A DNA stretch of 64,000 nucleotides from Terripilifer ovatus (GTDB lineage: Bacteria; Pseudomonadota; Alphaproteobacteria; Rhizobiales; Beijerinckiaceae). The notes beneath the pieces are model-generated. The model ran no database searches. It worked only from the letters and a program-made list of their open reading frames with translations, and had not been told where the DNA came from. Below, piece by piece: positions 28,521-38,543 of this stretch; the first letter of the stretch is position 1; every line of letters starts with the position of its first letter. The translations under genes were made by a program, and so were the position numbers. The DNA lies in the NCBI GenBank assembly GCA_029222685.1, contig JARHVB010000005.1, forward strand, positions 248,001 through 312,000, in the 5' to 3' direction.

Positions 28521-29840
28521 ATGACGACAGCCAGCGAAAGCGAACTGCTGACGCATGTTGGGCCCGGCACACCGATGGGCTCAATGATGCGGGAATACTG
28601 GATTCCCGCCATGCTCTCCTCCGAACTGAAGGCCGATGCGCCGCCGACGCGCCTGAAGCTGCTTGGCGAAAAGCTGATCGCCTTCCGCGACAGCACCGGC
28701 CGGGTCGGCGTCCTCGATCACCGCTGCCCGCACCGCTGCGCCTCGATGTTCTTCGGACGCAATGAAGACTCCGGCATCCGCTGCACATACCACGGCTGGA
28801 AATTCGACGTCGAGGGCCATTGTCTCGACATGCCGAATGTCCCCTCTCACATGGCTTTTCCTGAAAAGGTGATGGCGAAGGCCTACAAGGTGCAAGAACG
28901 CTACGGCATCGTCTGGGCCTATATGGGCAGCCGCGCCGAGGCGCCGCCCCTGCCCTGTTTCGAGGCGGCGATGCTGGCCGACGACAGCGAGCGCAACCTG
29001 TTCTGCGTGCAGCGCGAGTGCAACTGGCTGCAGGGCCTCGAAGGCGACATCGACACCTCGCATTTCAGCTTCCTGCACATGGGCGCCATGGAACCGGCCG
29101 ATGTCGACCAGGGCACATATGGCCGCTATGCCTTGATCAATCGGGCGCCCGAATATCATGTTGCCGACACCGACTGGGGCACCATGTACGCCGCCTACAG
29201 GCCGGCCGAGACCAACTCGACCTACTGGCGCGTGGCGCATTTCATGTTCCCGTTCTGGACGATCCCGCCGGACGGACATTTCGCCGACCACGTCATCGCG
29301 CGTGCCTGGGTGCCGATGGACGACACCCACACCATGTTCTTCCACATCTCCTGGAAGAAGAACACGCCGGGCCTGCGCAACAAGAAGGACGGCACACGCA
29401 TTCCAGGCGCCAGCATCGGCAACAAGTATCTTCCCAACGATTCAAGCTGGCTCGGCCGCTGGCGGCTGGCCGCCAATGCGACGAACGACTACCTGATCGA
29501 TCGCGACAGCCAGAAGACGGAGAGCTATTCCGGCATCGACGGCATCCACCTGCAGGACCAGGCGCTGACCGAAAGCATGGGCGAGATCGTCGATCATACG
29601 TTCGAACATCTCGCCATCAGCGACCTTATGATCACCCGCACAAGGCGGCGCATCCTGCAGGCGGCGCGCGCCGCCGCGGAAGGCATCACGCCGCCCGGCG
29701 TCGATAATCCGGAAGTGTTTCAGGGCGCGCGCGGCGGCGATTTCATCAGCCCGAATTCCGTCGGCTGGCTGCAGGCCTATTCGGACGAGCTGCGCATATC
29801 GAAGAATCCCACCGGTGTTCTGCGCGTCGCCGCAGAATAA
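28521..29840 (+). CDS. Rieske non-haem iron oxygenase 1 (phthalate 4,5-dioxygenase-like)
   Basis: A 439-residue terminal oxygenase component. The Rieske 2Fe-2S ligands are Cys69, His71, Cys88 and His91 (CPH ... CTYHGW). The mononuclear iron triad is His181, His186 and a downstream acid, with the bridging Asp178 in DIDTSHFSFLH. It resembles the Pht3/phthalate 4,5-dioxygenase group, which also contains demethylases. AGGGAGAGG before the ATG at 28521 sets the start. It heads a plus-strand series with an ABC importer and a second oxygenase. No ferredoxin reductase partner was recognised in the window. Confidence 0.9.
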   Translation: MTTASESELLTHVGPGTPMGSMMREYWIPAMLSSELKADAPPTRLKLLGEKLIAFRDSTGRVGVLDHRCPHRCASMFFGRNEDSGIRCTYHGWKFDVEGHCLDMPNVPSHMAFPEKVMAKAYKVQERYGIVWAYMGSRAEAPPLPCFEAAMLADDSERNLFCVQRECNWLQGLEGDIDTSHFSFLHMGAMEPADVDQGTYGRYALINRAPEYHVADTDWGTMYAAYRPAETNSTYWRVAHFMFPFWTIPPDGHFADHVIARAWVPMDDTHTMFFHISWKKNTPGLRNKKDGTRIPGASIGNKYLPNDSSWLGRWRLAANATNDYLIDRDSQKTESYSGIDGIHLQDQALTESMGEIVDHTFEHLAISDLMITRTRRRILQAARAAAEGITPPGVDNPEVFQGARGGDFISPNSVGWLQAYSDELRISKNPTGVLRVAAE

Positions 29841-29923
29841 CGGCGCAGACACAACCGAAACCATGCGCTGCGCGGCGTGCCACGGGCATGAGCGGGCGCG
29901 GATCGACAATTGGGGAGGACAGT

Positions 29924-30955
29924 ATGATCCGATATCGCAATGCCGCGGCTTTGGCCTTTGCCGTTCTCGGCCTGACATTAGGCAAGGCCAGCGCGCAGAC
30001 GCCCTGGTACGATCTTCCCGCCGTCAAGGAGCTGTATGAGAAGGCCAGGGAAGAAAAGCAAGTTGTGATCTGGGCGCCGGTGCAGAACGAGGTCGACTGG
30101 ATCCAGCCGGTTTTCTCCAAGCGCTTTCCCGGCATCGCCATCAAGGGCACCGGCGACCTGCAGGCGGCGACCAAGCTGATCGCCGAGGCGCGCGCCAACC
30201 GTCACTCCGTCGACGTCTGGCAGAATTCGCTCGGCGGCATGATCGAGGTGCAGAAGCGCGGCCTGTTCGCCAAGGTCGACTGGCAGCCTTACGGCGTGAG
30301 GCCGGGCAACATTCTCTTCGAAGGCGAGGGCATCGCAGTCCACAACTTCGTCTATTCGACGCTCTACTCAAAAGCCTTCGTCAAGGACGCCGATGTGCCG
30401 AAGTCATGGGATGATCTGCTCGATCCCAAATGGCGTGGCAAGATGGTGGCGCAGGACTTCCTGTTCCCCCGCCTGATGGGCTTTCTCGCCGTCAAATGGG
30501 GCGAGGAGCGCACAGAGAAATGGGGCCGCGCCATGATCAACGATCAGAAACTGCTGATCACCAACGCGCCGCGCGAAAGCTTCCTGAAGACCGGTGAACG
30601 CATCCTCAGCATCGGCGATTCGATCAGCCAGTCCTATCAATACACAGAGAGCGGCGTACCCACCGGCTATACGATCTTCGAAATCGTTCCTGCCGTACAG
30701 TTCATGATCTCGCCGATGAAGAATGCACCGCATCCCAACGCCGCCCGCCTGCTGGCGATCTGGCAGGCCTCCGACGAGGGCATGGAAGCGCGTGAGAAGA
30801 CCGTCTACGGCTTCAGCATCCGTCCTGGTTCAAGATCCCATGTCGCAGCCGAAGTCGAGAAAGCCAAGGCCACCGTGGTTCTGGAGGACGTCGCCACCAT
30901 GGACCAGCGCGCCGACTTCTATAAAAAGTTCTCCGGCATCATCCGCGGACAATAA
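29924..30955 (+). CDS. ABC transporter substrate-binding protein, iron/polyamine (FbpA/PotD-like) type
   Basis: A 343-residue periplasmic binding protein with a signal peptide ending at KASA-QTPW. It has features of the family 1 extracellular binding proteins used for ferric iron, thiamine or organophosphonates (VVIWAPVQNEVDWIQPVFSKRF, LDPKWRGKMVAQDF). Its position between a Rieske oxygenase and its permease suggests import of the oxygenase substrate or of iron. ATG at 29924 follows GGGGAGGA; the stop overlaps the permease start (TAATG). Confidence 0.88.
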   Translation: MIRYRNAAALAFAVLGLTLGKASAQTPWYDLPAVKELYEKAREEKQVVIWAPVQNEVDWIQPVFSKRFPGIAIKGTGDLQAATKLIAEARANRHSVDVWQNSLGGMIEVQKRGLFAKVDWQPYGVRPGNILFEGEGIAVHNFVYSTLYSKAFVKDADVPKSWDDLLDPKWRGKMVAQDFLFPRLMGFLAVKWGEERTEKWGRAMINDQKLLITNAPRESFLKTGERILSIGDSISQSYQYTESGVPTGYTIFEIVPAVQFMISPMKNAPHPNAARLLAIWQASDEGMEAREKTVYGFSIRPGSRSHVAAEVEKAKATVVLEDVATMDQRADFYKKFSGIIRGQ

Positions 30956-32736
30956 TGAGCCAGATCACGCTTCCCACGGGCGCCGTGTTGCGCGCCCGTA
31001 TCAAGAAGGCGAACAGCGCGGAAAAGCGGGCCGACATCGGCTGGCTTGGCTGGATCATCATCGCGCTCGGCTCGGCCGCGGCGCTGTTCTTCATCCTCGG
31101 CCCGCTGATCATGCTGCTGACCACAGCGTTTCGCGGGCCGCAGGATCTGCTGCCGTTCGAGGACGGCGCGCAATGGACGCTCGCCAACCTTGCCGCCGTT
31201 TATCTCGACAAGAGCCTCTATACCAGCGTCCTGCCCAACACGCTGATCTTCACCGCCGGCTCCGTCACGGTGACATTCGTCGTCGCCTTCATTCTTGCCT
31301 GGCTGGTGGAGCGCACCGACCTGCCGATGCGCAACGGCATCTACACCATCATCCTGTTTCCACTGCTGGTGCCCGGCATCGTCCTGTCGATCACCTGGAT
31401 TTTTCTGCTGGCGCCAAACACCGGCTGGATCAATGTCATCATTCGGTCATTCCTGAGGCTTGGCGAATCCGGCCCGCTGAACATCTTCAGCATGGGCGGG
31501 ATGATATTGGCGCAGGGCATCGGCCTCGTACCTTTCGTCTTCCTGCTGCTGTCGGCGGCGCTGCGCTCGATGAATCCCTCGCTCGAGGAAGCCAGCAATG
31601 CGTCCGGCGCCAGCCCGTTCACCACCATCCGGAAAGTCACCCTGCCCGTGCTTCTGCCGGGCCTGCTGGCGCCGCTCATCCTCGCCACGCTCATCACCCT
31701 GGAGCAGTTCGAGACGCCGCTCGTCATCGGCTTTCCGGCCCGCATCAACGTGTTCAGCACGCGCATCTTCTTCGAGCTCAATCCGGATACGGACCTGCCG
31801 GCCTATGGCCGCGCCGCCGCCGTGGCCCTGCCCTTCCTGATCTGCGGCATCGCGCTGCTGATGATCTACAACCACCTCATCCGCCGCGCCGAAAGTTTCG
31901 TCACCGTCACCGGCAAGGGATTCCGGCCGATGCGCTTCCCGCTCGGCCGCTGGCGCATTCCAGCCATCGCCTTCGTCGCCGTCTATGCCCTGTTCGGTGC
32001 CGTCCTGCCGGGCTTCGTCCTGGTCTGGGCCAGCCTCTTCGGCTATGCGCTGCCGACGTTCGACACCCTGTCGACGATCAGCTTTGCCGGCTATATCGAT
32101 CTCTTCAACAATCCGAAATTCTGGCTCGCTGCGCGCAACACCTTCATCGTCGCGGGCGCCAGCGCGATCATCGTCACGTCTATCGGCGTCATTCTGGCGT
32201 GGACGATCCTGCGCACGCAACTGGCGGTGCGATGGCTGCTGGATTTCATCAGCTTCCTGTCGCTCGGCATTCCCGCCGTCATCGCCGGCCTCGCCTCGAT
32301 GCTGCTCTATCTGTCATTGCCGATCGGCATCTACGGCACGGTGCTCGTGCTGGTGCTCGCCTATTCCTATCGCATGGCCGTCTCCACCCGCCTGACCCGC
32401 GCCGCCCTGATGCAGGTTCATGCCGAACTTGAAGAAGCCTCGGCGGCTTCCGGCGCGCAATGGTTCACCACCATCCGCAGGGTCGTGCTGCCTCTGCTGA
32501 CGCCGTCGCTCGTCGCCAGCTTCACCCTGCTGTTCATCATCGGCTTCCGCGAATTCACCATCCCCACCATCCTGCAGTCGCCGGACAATTCCGTGCTCAG
32601 CGTCATGATGTGGCAGGCCTTCCAGGCCGGCAAGACAACCCAGGCGGCCGCCGTCGGCACGATGATCGTGCTGTTCGTCATCCCCATTATTTTCGGCCTG
32701 CGCCGCCTCGTCCTGGCGCGCGACGGGCGCGATTGA
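30955..32736 (+). CDS. ABC transporter permease, two-domain FbpB-like
   Basis: A 593-residue membrane protein made of two fused permease domains. Each carries an ATPase-coupling loop: LEEASNASGASPFTTIRKVTLP and LEEASAASGAQWFTTIRRVVLP. A cytoplasmic N-terminus of about 35 residues precedes the first helix. Two-domain permeases are normal for ferric-iron and some organic-anion importers. It works with the preceding binding protein and the following ATPase. Confidence 0.92.
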   Translation: MSQITLPTGAVLRARIKKANSAEKRADIGWLGWIIIALGSAAALFFILGPLIMLLTTAFRGPQDLLPFEDGAQWTLANLAAVYLDKSLYTSVLPNTLIFTAGSVTVTFVVAFILAWLVERTDLPMRNGIYTIILFPLLVPGIVLSITWIFLLAPNTGWINVIIRSFLRLGESGPLNIFSMGGMILAQGIGLVPFVFLLLSAALRSMNPSLEEASNASGASPFTTIRKVTLPVLLPGLLAPLILATLITLEQFETPLVIGFPARINVFSTRIFFELNPDTDLPAYGRAAAVALPFLICGIALLMIYNHLIRRAESFVTVTGKGFRPMRFPLGRWRIPAIAFVAVYALFGAVLPGFVLVWASLFGYALPTFDTLSTISFAGYIDLFNNPKFWLAARNTFIVAGASAIIVTSIGVILAWTILRTQLAVRWLLDFISFLSLGIPAVIAGLASMLLYLSLPIGIYGTVLVLVLAYSYRMAVSTRLTRAALMQVHAELEEASAASGAQWFTTIRRVVLPLLTPSLVASFTLLFIIGFREFTIPTILQSPDNSVLSVMMWQAFQAGKTTQAAAVGTMIVLFVIPIIFGLRRLVLARDGRD

Positions 32737-32745
32737 GGCTCATCA

Positions 32746-33858
32746 ATGTTGAAAGTGGAAGGTCTTGAACGCTCCTATGCAACGCCGGATGGCCTGGTCC
32801 AGGCGGTGAAGGGCGTCAGCTTCGAAATTCCGTCCGGCTCCTTCTATACGCTGCTCGGCCCCAGCGGCTGCGGCAAGACGACGACCCTGCGTTGCGTCGC
32901 CGGGCTCGAACAGCCGACCGCTGGCCGCATCACCATCGACGGAACGGTCGTCGCCCAGCCCGACGAAGACATCTTCGTTCCCGCCTACAAGCGGGACATC
33001 GGCATGGTGTTTCAATCCTATGCGATCTGGCCACATATGAATGTGCTGGAGAACGTGTCCTATCCCCTGGTCGTGCGCAAGCCACGCCCGCCGCGCGACG
33101 AGATCAAGGACCGCGCAATGGAGGCGCTGCGCCTCGTCGGCATGGATGCGCTGGCCAACCGCTCCGCCACCAAACTGTCCGGCGGCCAGCAGCAGCGCGT
33201 CGCCTTCGCGAGAGCCATCGTGCGCAATCCCAAGATCCTGCTGCTCGACGAGCCCTTGTCGAACCTCGACGCGAAGCTGCGCGAGCAGATGCGCTACGAA
33301 CTGCAGGAACTGGTCGCCCGCGTCGCCATCACCACCCTTTACGTCACGCACGACCAGTCCGAAGCGCTCGCCATGTCCGACACGATTGCGGTGATATCGG
33401 AAGGCCTGATCTCGCAGGCGGGTCCGCCCCGCGCCGTCTACGACCGGCCGGCGAATGAATTCGTCGCCGGCTTCCTCGGCGGCGCGAATTTCCTCACAGC
33501 CACGGTGACCGAGGACGATGGCAATAATGGTCTCGCGGTCTTCGACGGCGGTGCCGGGTCGGTTCGAGTCGCGCTTCCCGCCGGGATCCACACGGGCGAC
33601 CGGGTCAATATCGTCTTCCGCCCCGAGGACGCCGCCTTGCATTTTGCCGCCAACGGCACCGGCAATCAGGTCCATGCCTCGATCTCCCGCCTGAGTTTTC
33701 AGGGCGGCCTCACCGAATGCCACCTCAAGGTCGGCGCCACCCTCGTGCGCTCGATGCTGCATCCTTCCGTCGAGGCCAAGGTCGGCACCGAGGCCTGGAT
33801 CGATCTCAATCCCGCGCGCTGCACCGTCTATCCGGCGCGGGAGACCAGCCGTTTGTAA
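32746..33858 (+). CDS. ABC transporter ATP-binding protein, FbpC/PotA-like
   Basis: A 370-residue ATPase with Walker A GPSGCGKTT, Q-loop MVFQSYAIWPHM, signature LSGGQQQRV, Walker B ILLLDEPLSNLD and THDQSEAL, followed by a TOBE-type C-terminal domain of about 120 residues. It is the only ATPase in the two facing Rieske/ABC modules and may serve both permeases; the second permease/binding-protein pair has none. Confidence 0.93.
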   Translation: MLKVEGLERSYATPDGLVQAVKGVSFEIPSGSFYTLLGPSGCGKTTTLRCVAGLEQPTAGRITIDGTVVAQPDEDIFVPAYKRDIGMVFQSYAIWPHMNVLENVSYPLVVRKPRPPRDEIKDRAMEALRLVGMDALANRSATKLSGGQQQRVAFARAIVRNPKILLLDEPLSNLDAKLREQMRYELQELVARVAITTLYVTHDQSEALAMSDTIAVISEGLISQAGPPRAVYDRPANEFVAGFLGGANFLTATVTEDDGNNGLAVFDGGAGSVRVALPAGIHTGDRVNIVFRPEDAALHFAANGTGNQVHASISRLSFQGGLTECHLKVGATLVRSMLHPSVEAKVGTEAWIDLNPARCTVYPARETSRL

Positions 33859-33887
33859 CGTCCAACCAGCAGTCAGGGAGAAAGCGG

Positions 33888-35084
33888 ATGAGCACAGCAA
33901 CCGTCGACGCCAAGCCGGCAAGGCGCGCCACCGGCTATGGCCGCAAGCCATCGACCTACGATGCCACGATCACCGAAGTCGGCGCGGGAACGCCGCTCGG
34001 CGAGTTCATGCGGCGCTACTGGCACCCGGTCGCGATCTCCGAAAAGGTGCAGGACGTGCCGCAGAAGCTGCGCGTGCTGGGCGAAGACCTCGTCATCTTC
34101 CGCGATCGCAAGGGCCGCCCCGGCCTGCTGCACGCGCGCTGCGCTCATCGCGGCACCACCCTCTATTACGGCAAGGTCGAGGACGAGGGCATCCGCTGCT
34201 GCTACCACGGCTGGCTCTTCGATGTGGAAGGCCGCTGTCTCGATCAGCCCTGCGAACCCGACAATGGCGCACGCAGCCGCGACCGCGTCACGCAGCCATG
34301 GTATCCGGTGCAGGAACGCTACGGCCTCGTCTGGGCCTATATGGGGCCGCCGGAAAAGCAGCCGCTGCTGCCCTATTGGGATTCGCTTGAGAAGGTCGGC
34401 CCCGGCGAGAAGATCTGGGTCACTGGCTCCAGCTTCGGCGCCGGCGGTGACGATGCCCATGAGATCGTGCCCTGCAACTGGCTGCAGGATTGGGAAAACA
34501 TCATGGACCCGTTCCATATCCCGATCCTTCACACCAGCTTCAGCGGCGTGCAGTTCGTGCCGGAAATGGGGGTCATGCCGCAGGTCCATTGGGAACATGC
34601 CGAGACAGGCATGCAGTATACGGCCTACCGCAAGCTCGATGACGGTCGCGAAATGGATCGCGTCACGCTTGCCCTGTTCCCGCACGTGCGCATCGTGCCC
34701 AGCGTGCAGCTTGCGCCCGGGCCCGCCACGGGCATCGGCTTCGTCCTGCCGGTCGACGACACCAATTTTCGCCTGTTCCACGCAATGCGCGTGCCACAGG
34801 GCTTCAACGGCATTCCGCGCCTGCCCGGCCGCAAATGGGGCGAGATGAGCGAAGAAGAACGGCAGCGCTTCCCCGGCGACTGGGAAGCGCAGGTCGGACA
34901 GGGCCCGATCAGCCTGCACTCGGAAGAAAACCTCGCCGGCAGCGACAAGGGCGTCGTCATGCTGCGCCGCCTGCTGAAGCAGCAGATCCAGATTGTCGCG
35001 GAGGGTGGCGATCCTCTCGGCGTCATCTATGATCCGGCGAAGCAGGTGATGAAAGTCGGCGCCGGCAATTTCTTCAAGAGTTGA
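33888..35084 (+). CDS. Rieske non-haem iron oxygenase 2
   Basis: A 398-residue terminal oxygenase. Rieske ligands are Cys85, His87, Cys104 and His107 (CAH ... CCYHGW). The mononuclear site is DPFHIPILH with Asp207, His210 and His215. It is clearly paralogous to the other two Rieske proteins, but the sequence around the active site (NIMDPFHIPILHTSFSG) differs, so the substrate probably differs too. ATG at 33888 follows AGGGAGAAAG. It is co-directional with the importer genes and followed by a MarR gene. Confidence 0.9.
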   Translation: MSTATVDAKPARRATGYGRKPSTYDATITEVGAGTPLGEFMRRYWHPVAISEKVQDVPQKLRVLGEDLVIFRDRKGRPGLLHARCAHRGTTLYYGKVEDEGIRCCYHGWLFDVEGRCLDQPCEPDNGARSRDRVTQPWYPVQERYGLVWAYMGPPEKQPLLPYWDSLEKVGPGEKIWVTGSSFGAGGDDAHEIVPCNWLQDWENIMDPFHIPILHTSFSGVQFVPEMGVMPQVHWEHAETGMQYTAYRKLDDGREMDRVTLALFPHVRIVPSVQLAPGPATGIGFVLPVDDTNFRLFHAMRVPQGFNGIPRLPGRKWGEMSEEERQRFPGDWEAQVGQGPISLHSEENLAGSDKGVVMLRRLLKQQIQIVAEGGDPLGVIYDPAKQVMKVGAGNFFKS

Positions 35085-35122
35085 AGCGCTTACATGCAAG
35101 GCCTTCCCAGGAAGACGACGCG

Positions 35123-35629
35123 ATGAAAAACCAGGATGGCGGCGCTCGCGCCGCCGCCGAACTGCAGGCCCATCCGGAAGCGCTCGATTATCCGCCCTCG
35201 GATGCGATCGCTGCCGCAAAGATCATGGTGCTGGCCACCAACCTGCGGCGCTCCGCTGCCGCGCTCTATGCGCGCGAATTCGACCTCGGCGGCCAGGCCT
35301 GGCGGCTTCTGAGCGTCATCGGTTTGCGCGGCCCCATGTCGCTTGGGGAACTGGCCGACCGTCTTGGCTACGACAAGGGCCTTGCCAGCCGCGAGGTGAC
35401 GGCGCTTGTCCGCCGAGGTCTTGTTCTCAAAATCCGTCCGGCGCGCGCTGTGTGCATTCAGCTCAGCCCTAGCGGCGAAAGTCTGATGCGGAAACTGCAC
35501 GAGCTGTCGCGCCAACGCGATGAATTCCTGCTTGCCGACCTGAGCGTCGAGGAGCGCAGGATATTCAACCAGCAGCTCGATAGGATGGCCGCCCGCGCCA
35601 GGGCGCTGCTCGATCAGGGCGAGGCATAG
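35123..35629 (+). CDS. MarR-family transcriptional regulator
   Basis: A 168-residue winged-helix protein. The DNA-binding part covers about residues 60-110 (RLLSVIGLRGPMSLGELADR, then GYDKGLASREVTALVRRGLVLK). ATG at 35123 is preferred over one at 35081 because the latter's first 14 residues overlap the Rieske stop and add no domain. It is the last gene of the plus-strand module and ends seven bases from the facing module, so it may regulate either or both. Confidence 0.85.
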   Translation: MKNQDGGARAAAELQAHPEALDYPPSDAIAAAKIMVLATNLRRSAAALYAREFDLGGQAWRLLSVIGLRGPMSLGELADRLGYDKGLASREVTALVRRGLVLKIRPARAVCIQLSPSGESLMRKLHELSRQRDEFLLADLSVEERRIFNQQLDRMAARARALLDQGEA

Positions 35630-35636
35630 GGTTCCT

Positions 35637-37388
35637 TCACGCCGTTGCAACCTGCCGGCCGAGCCCGGCGCGCTGGCCGATGGCGCGCGCCAGAATCGCT
35701 GCCGAGACTGTGAGCGTGGTGATGATGACGCCGATCACCGAGGCCTGCTCGAAGCGGCCGGAATCGAGCAAGGTCAGTTGCAGGACCGACAGCGGCTGCG
35801 TCGCGCCCGTGCCCAGCAGCACGATGATACCGACGGCGGCATTGGCGGTGGCGAAGATTTCCAGCCCCACGACGGCCACCGAAGGCGCGATGAGCGGCAG
35901 GATGATGCGGCGGAACGTATAGAATCTTGAGCTGCCGGAGACCAAGGCCGCTTCCTCGAGTTCACGGCCGATCTGCCCCATGGCCGTCTTCATCATCTGG
36001 GTGCCGATGGTCATCGTGCCCATCAGCACGGCGATGATCAGCACCACCATGGACCCATAGAGCGGCCGCAGAAAAGGAAAGAAGGTGAACACCTGCAACA
36101 GTCCGAGACTGAGGACGAGACCGGGAATCAATGTCGGCAACCAAGTGCAGAAGTCGAGGACATGGCGTCCGCCAAAGTCGCGCTTGGCGGTGATATAGGC
36201 GATGGCGCTGAACAAGGCCATGCCCGCCAGCGAAGCGCCGACCGACAGTTGCAGCGTATTGCCCAGCGCTTGTGAAATCTCGCCGCCGAACAGCGCCCGA
36301 TCCCAGTTGTCGAGGGTCCACGCGTCATCCGCGCCGAAGACGCCGAACATGTTCATGAAGGTCGAGATGATCAGCAGCACGAACGGCACGACGGTCATCA
36401 GCGCCAGGAGGCTTGTAATCGCGGCGAAGGCCGGCCAGCGCCATTTGCCGAGATCGAGCGTGCGATTGCGGAATTTGCTCGAGATCGACGCGTAACTGTG
36501 CCGGCCGACAAACCATTGCTGCAGAATGACCAGGGGAATGATCGAAACGATGAAGACGATCGACAACGCGCTGGCCAGACCCTGCGCCGGCGGCTCGCGC
36601 GTCATCGCGCTGAAGATGACCGTGCTGTAGACGGAGATCTGCTTCGGCGCCCCCAGGATCAGCTCGACCTCGAACGCCTGCATCGAGCGCACCATGCTGA
36701 TCAGGAAGACCACCACCAGAACCGGCGCCATGATCGGAATGACGATGCGGGTCAGGGTGCTGATCAATGACGCGCCGCTGGCGCGCGCCGCTTCCTCCAT
36801 CGACGAATCGAGACTGCGGAAGGCCGGCGCCAGGAGGAACACCTTGATGGCGATGCTCGACGTCATCAGGTGCACCCAGACGATGCCCCACCAGGAATAG
36901 ACCTCGAAGACCGGCCTGTCGACGAACGGCAATTGCATGGCCAGTTGATTGAGCAGGCCGCTGCGTCCGGCGGCCAGCAGCACCCAGGACAAGGTGACAG
37001 GCAGTGCCGGCATGAACAATGCGACCCAGAAGCCGATTTCCAGCAGGTTGCGATAGGGCAGATTGGTCCTGGCGATGAGCCAGGCGATGCTGACGCCGAC
37101 CGCCATGCCGATGGACTGGCGCGCGAAGCTCAACGACAGAGTGTTGAGGAAGGCTTCGCCCAGCCGCGCGCCGGTGAACACCCGCCACCAGTTGTCGCCG
37201 CCGATCTGCACCGCCTGCCCGAGCCTGTTGGTCTCGAAACTGTTCATCAGCAGCATGAACAGCGGGCTCAGCACCAGAAAGGCCACGGCAAGCAGGATCA
37301 GGCTCGACCAGAGCGCGAACATATTCGCCGTCCGCCAGAATGGTGGCTCGGTCGTTTTGGCTTGCTGTTCCCCAACCAGTACCGTCAT
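35637..37388 (-). CDS. ABC transporter permease 2, two-domain FbpB-like
   Basis: A 583-residue permease with two fused domains and two coupling loops (MEEAARASGASLISTLTRIVIP and LEEAALVSGSSRFYTFRRIILP). It is paired with the binding protein gene five bases upstream. No ATPase gene follows on this strand, so energy coupling may come from the ATPase at 32746-33858 on the facing module. Confidence 0.92.
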   Translation of the reverse strand: MTVLVGEQQAKTTEPPFWRTANMFALWSSLILLAVAFLVLSPLFMLLMNSFETNRLGQAVQIGGDNWWRVFTGARLGEAFLNTLSLSFARQSIGMAVGVSIAWLIARTNLPYRNLLEIGFWVALFMPALPVTLSWVLLAAGRSGLLNQLAMQLPFVDRPVFEVYSWWGIVWVHLMTSSIAIKVFLLAPAFRSLDSSMEEAARASGASLISTLTRIVIPIMAPVLVVVFLISMVRSMQAFEVELILGAPKQISVYSTVIFSAMTREPPAQGLASALSIVFIVSIIPLVILQQWFVGRHSYASISSKFRNRTLDLGKWRWPAFAAITSLLALMTVVPFVLLIISTFMNMFGVFGADDAWTLDNWDRALFGGEISQALGNTLQLSVGASLAGMALFSAIAYITAKRDFGGRHVLDFCTWLPTLIPGLVLSLGLLQVFTFFPFLRPLYGSMVVLIIAVLMGTMTIGTQMMKTAMGQIGRELEEAALVSGSSRFYTFRRIILPLIAPSVAVVGLEIFATANAAVGIIVLLGTGATQPLSVLQLTLLDSGRFEQASVIGVIITTLTVSAAILARAIGQRAGLGRQVATA

Positions 37389-37393
37389 GAGCG

Positions 37394-38500
37394 CTAACGC
37401 GGACCACCCTTGATGTCGGCATAGATTTTCATGGCTTCTTCGAGGACTTCATTGCCCTCATCCATGCCGGGAATGAACGCCTTGTCGAGATGCGCATAAT
37501 CGGGAACCGTTGCCAGATGTTCCGGTCCCGGCGGCGGCACATCCTTGCGTCGGCTGACCGCACCCGATTCGTTCAACTTGGCGAATTCGGCGAGATGCGC
37601 TGCCTGTCCCTCCTTGCTGAGGAACCAGTTGATGAAGACCGTGGCAGCCTCTCTATGCGGCGCATTCTTGAACACCGCCACGCCGCGCGTGCCCATGATC
37701 TCGCCGAACGGCAGCGGTTCGACATTCTTGCAGCCGCCGGCGCGCTTGCAGCGGCTGATGACATCGGTGGTGATGCCGGTGCCGATGGCAAGATCGCCGC
37801 GCATCACCGCGTCAGCGGCCTGGCGCGGGTTCATGTTCACGACGAGATCCATGTCGGTGAAGTATTTCTTGATGAAGTCACGCCCGCCGAGCTTCAGGAA
37901 GGCGCCGAACGTCCACGTCCCGCCGTTGGCATGATAGGGATCGCGGATGCCGATTTTACCTTTCAGCCTCGGGTCGAGCAGATCCTCCAGTTTGGTGACG
38001 CGGAAGCCGTTGGAATTGTCCATGTTCTGGAAAGCGAGATTGGTGGTGAACAGGCTCTGGATGAAGACCTGCTTCGCCTTCGACGTCGTCCATTGATAGT
38101 CCGGCGCATTCCAGTTCGACGGGTCGGCAACCTCGGGCAACAGCAGGAACGGCTCCAGATCCTGAAACGCCCCGGCCGGAATGAGACTGCTGTTCATGTT
38201 GGTCGTCGACGCCCACATCACGTCCCAGGCGTAGACATGGTTCTTCTGCTCGTTGAGCACGCGCGTGACCATGGCATCAGGGATGATTTCGGTCACCGTC
38301 ACCTTGATATTCGGAAACTTACGCTGAAAAGGCCGAATCGAAGCCGCATAGCCGTCCTGCGAATGCACCGAGATCGCCAGCGACTGGCCCTTGGATTTTT
38401 CCAGCGCCGCATCCCATTTCGCCTTCCAGTCCGCAGGCGCCTGCGCATGTGCGCCGAATGCTACCATGGTCGCGACCGCTACGGCTGCTGTGCGCCTCAT
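37394..38500 (-). CDS. ABC transporter substrate-binding protein 2, iron/polyamine type
   Basis: A 368-residue periplasmic binding protein with a short signal peptide (AVAVATMVAFGAHA-QAPADW). The mature protein has the family 1 pattern (FQRKFPNIKVTVTEI, LDPRLKGKIGIRDPYH, VFKNAPHREAATVFINWFLSKEGQ). Cysteines in RCKRAGGCKN could form a disulfide. It stands between Rieske gene 3 and permease 2 in one minus-strand transcript. Confidence 0.88.
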   Translation of the reverse strand: MRRTAAVAVATMVAFGAHAQAPADWKAKWDAALEKSKGQSLAISVHSQDGYAASIRPFQRKFPNIKVTVTEIIPDAMVTRVLNEQKNHVYAWDVMWASTTNMNSSLIPAGAFQDLEPFLLLPEVADPSNWNAPDYQWTTSKAKQVFIQSLFTTNLAFQNMDNSNGFRVTKLEDLLDPRLKGKIGIRDPYHANGGTWTFGAFLKLGGRDFIKKYFTDMDLVVNMNPRQAADAVMRGDLAIGTGITTDVISRCKRAGGCKNVEPLPFGEIMGTRGVAVFKNAPHREAATVFINWFLSKEGQAAHLAEFAKLNESGAVSRRKDVPPPGPEHLATVPDYAHLDKAFIPGMDEGNEVLEEAMKIYADIKGGPR

Positions 38501-38519
38501 CCGTCCCTCCCGAATTGAT

Positions 38520-38540
38520 TTGTTCTTGGAACTTGTTCTT
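38520..38540. promoter_or_regulatory. Repeated TTGTTCTT boxes before the binding-protein gene
   Basis: TTGTTCTT occurs at 38520 and again at 38533, with GTTC-TTG-GAAC forming a small palindrome at 38522-38532. A third copy lies at 39835-39842, upstream of Rieske gene 3 of the same transcript. On the coding strand they read AAGAACAA. They could be binding sites for one regulator at two promoters of this module; the neighbouring LysR product is one candidate. Confidence 0.35.
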
Positions 38541-38543
38541 TTG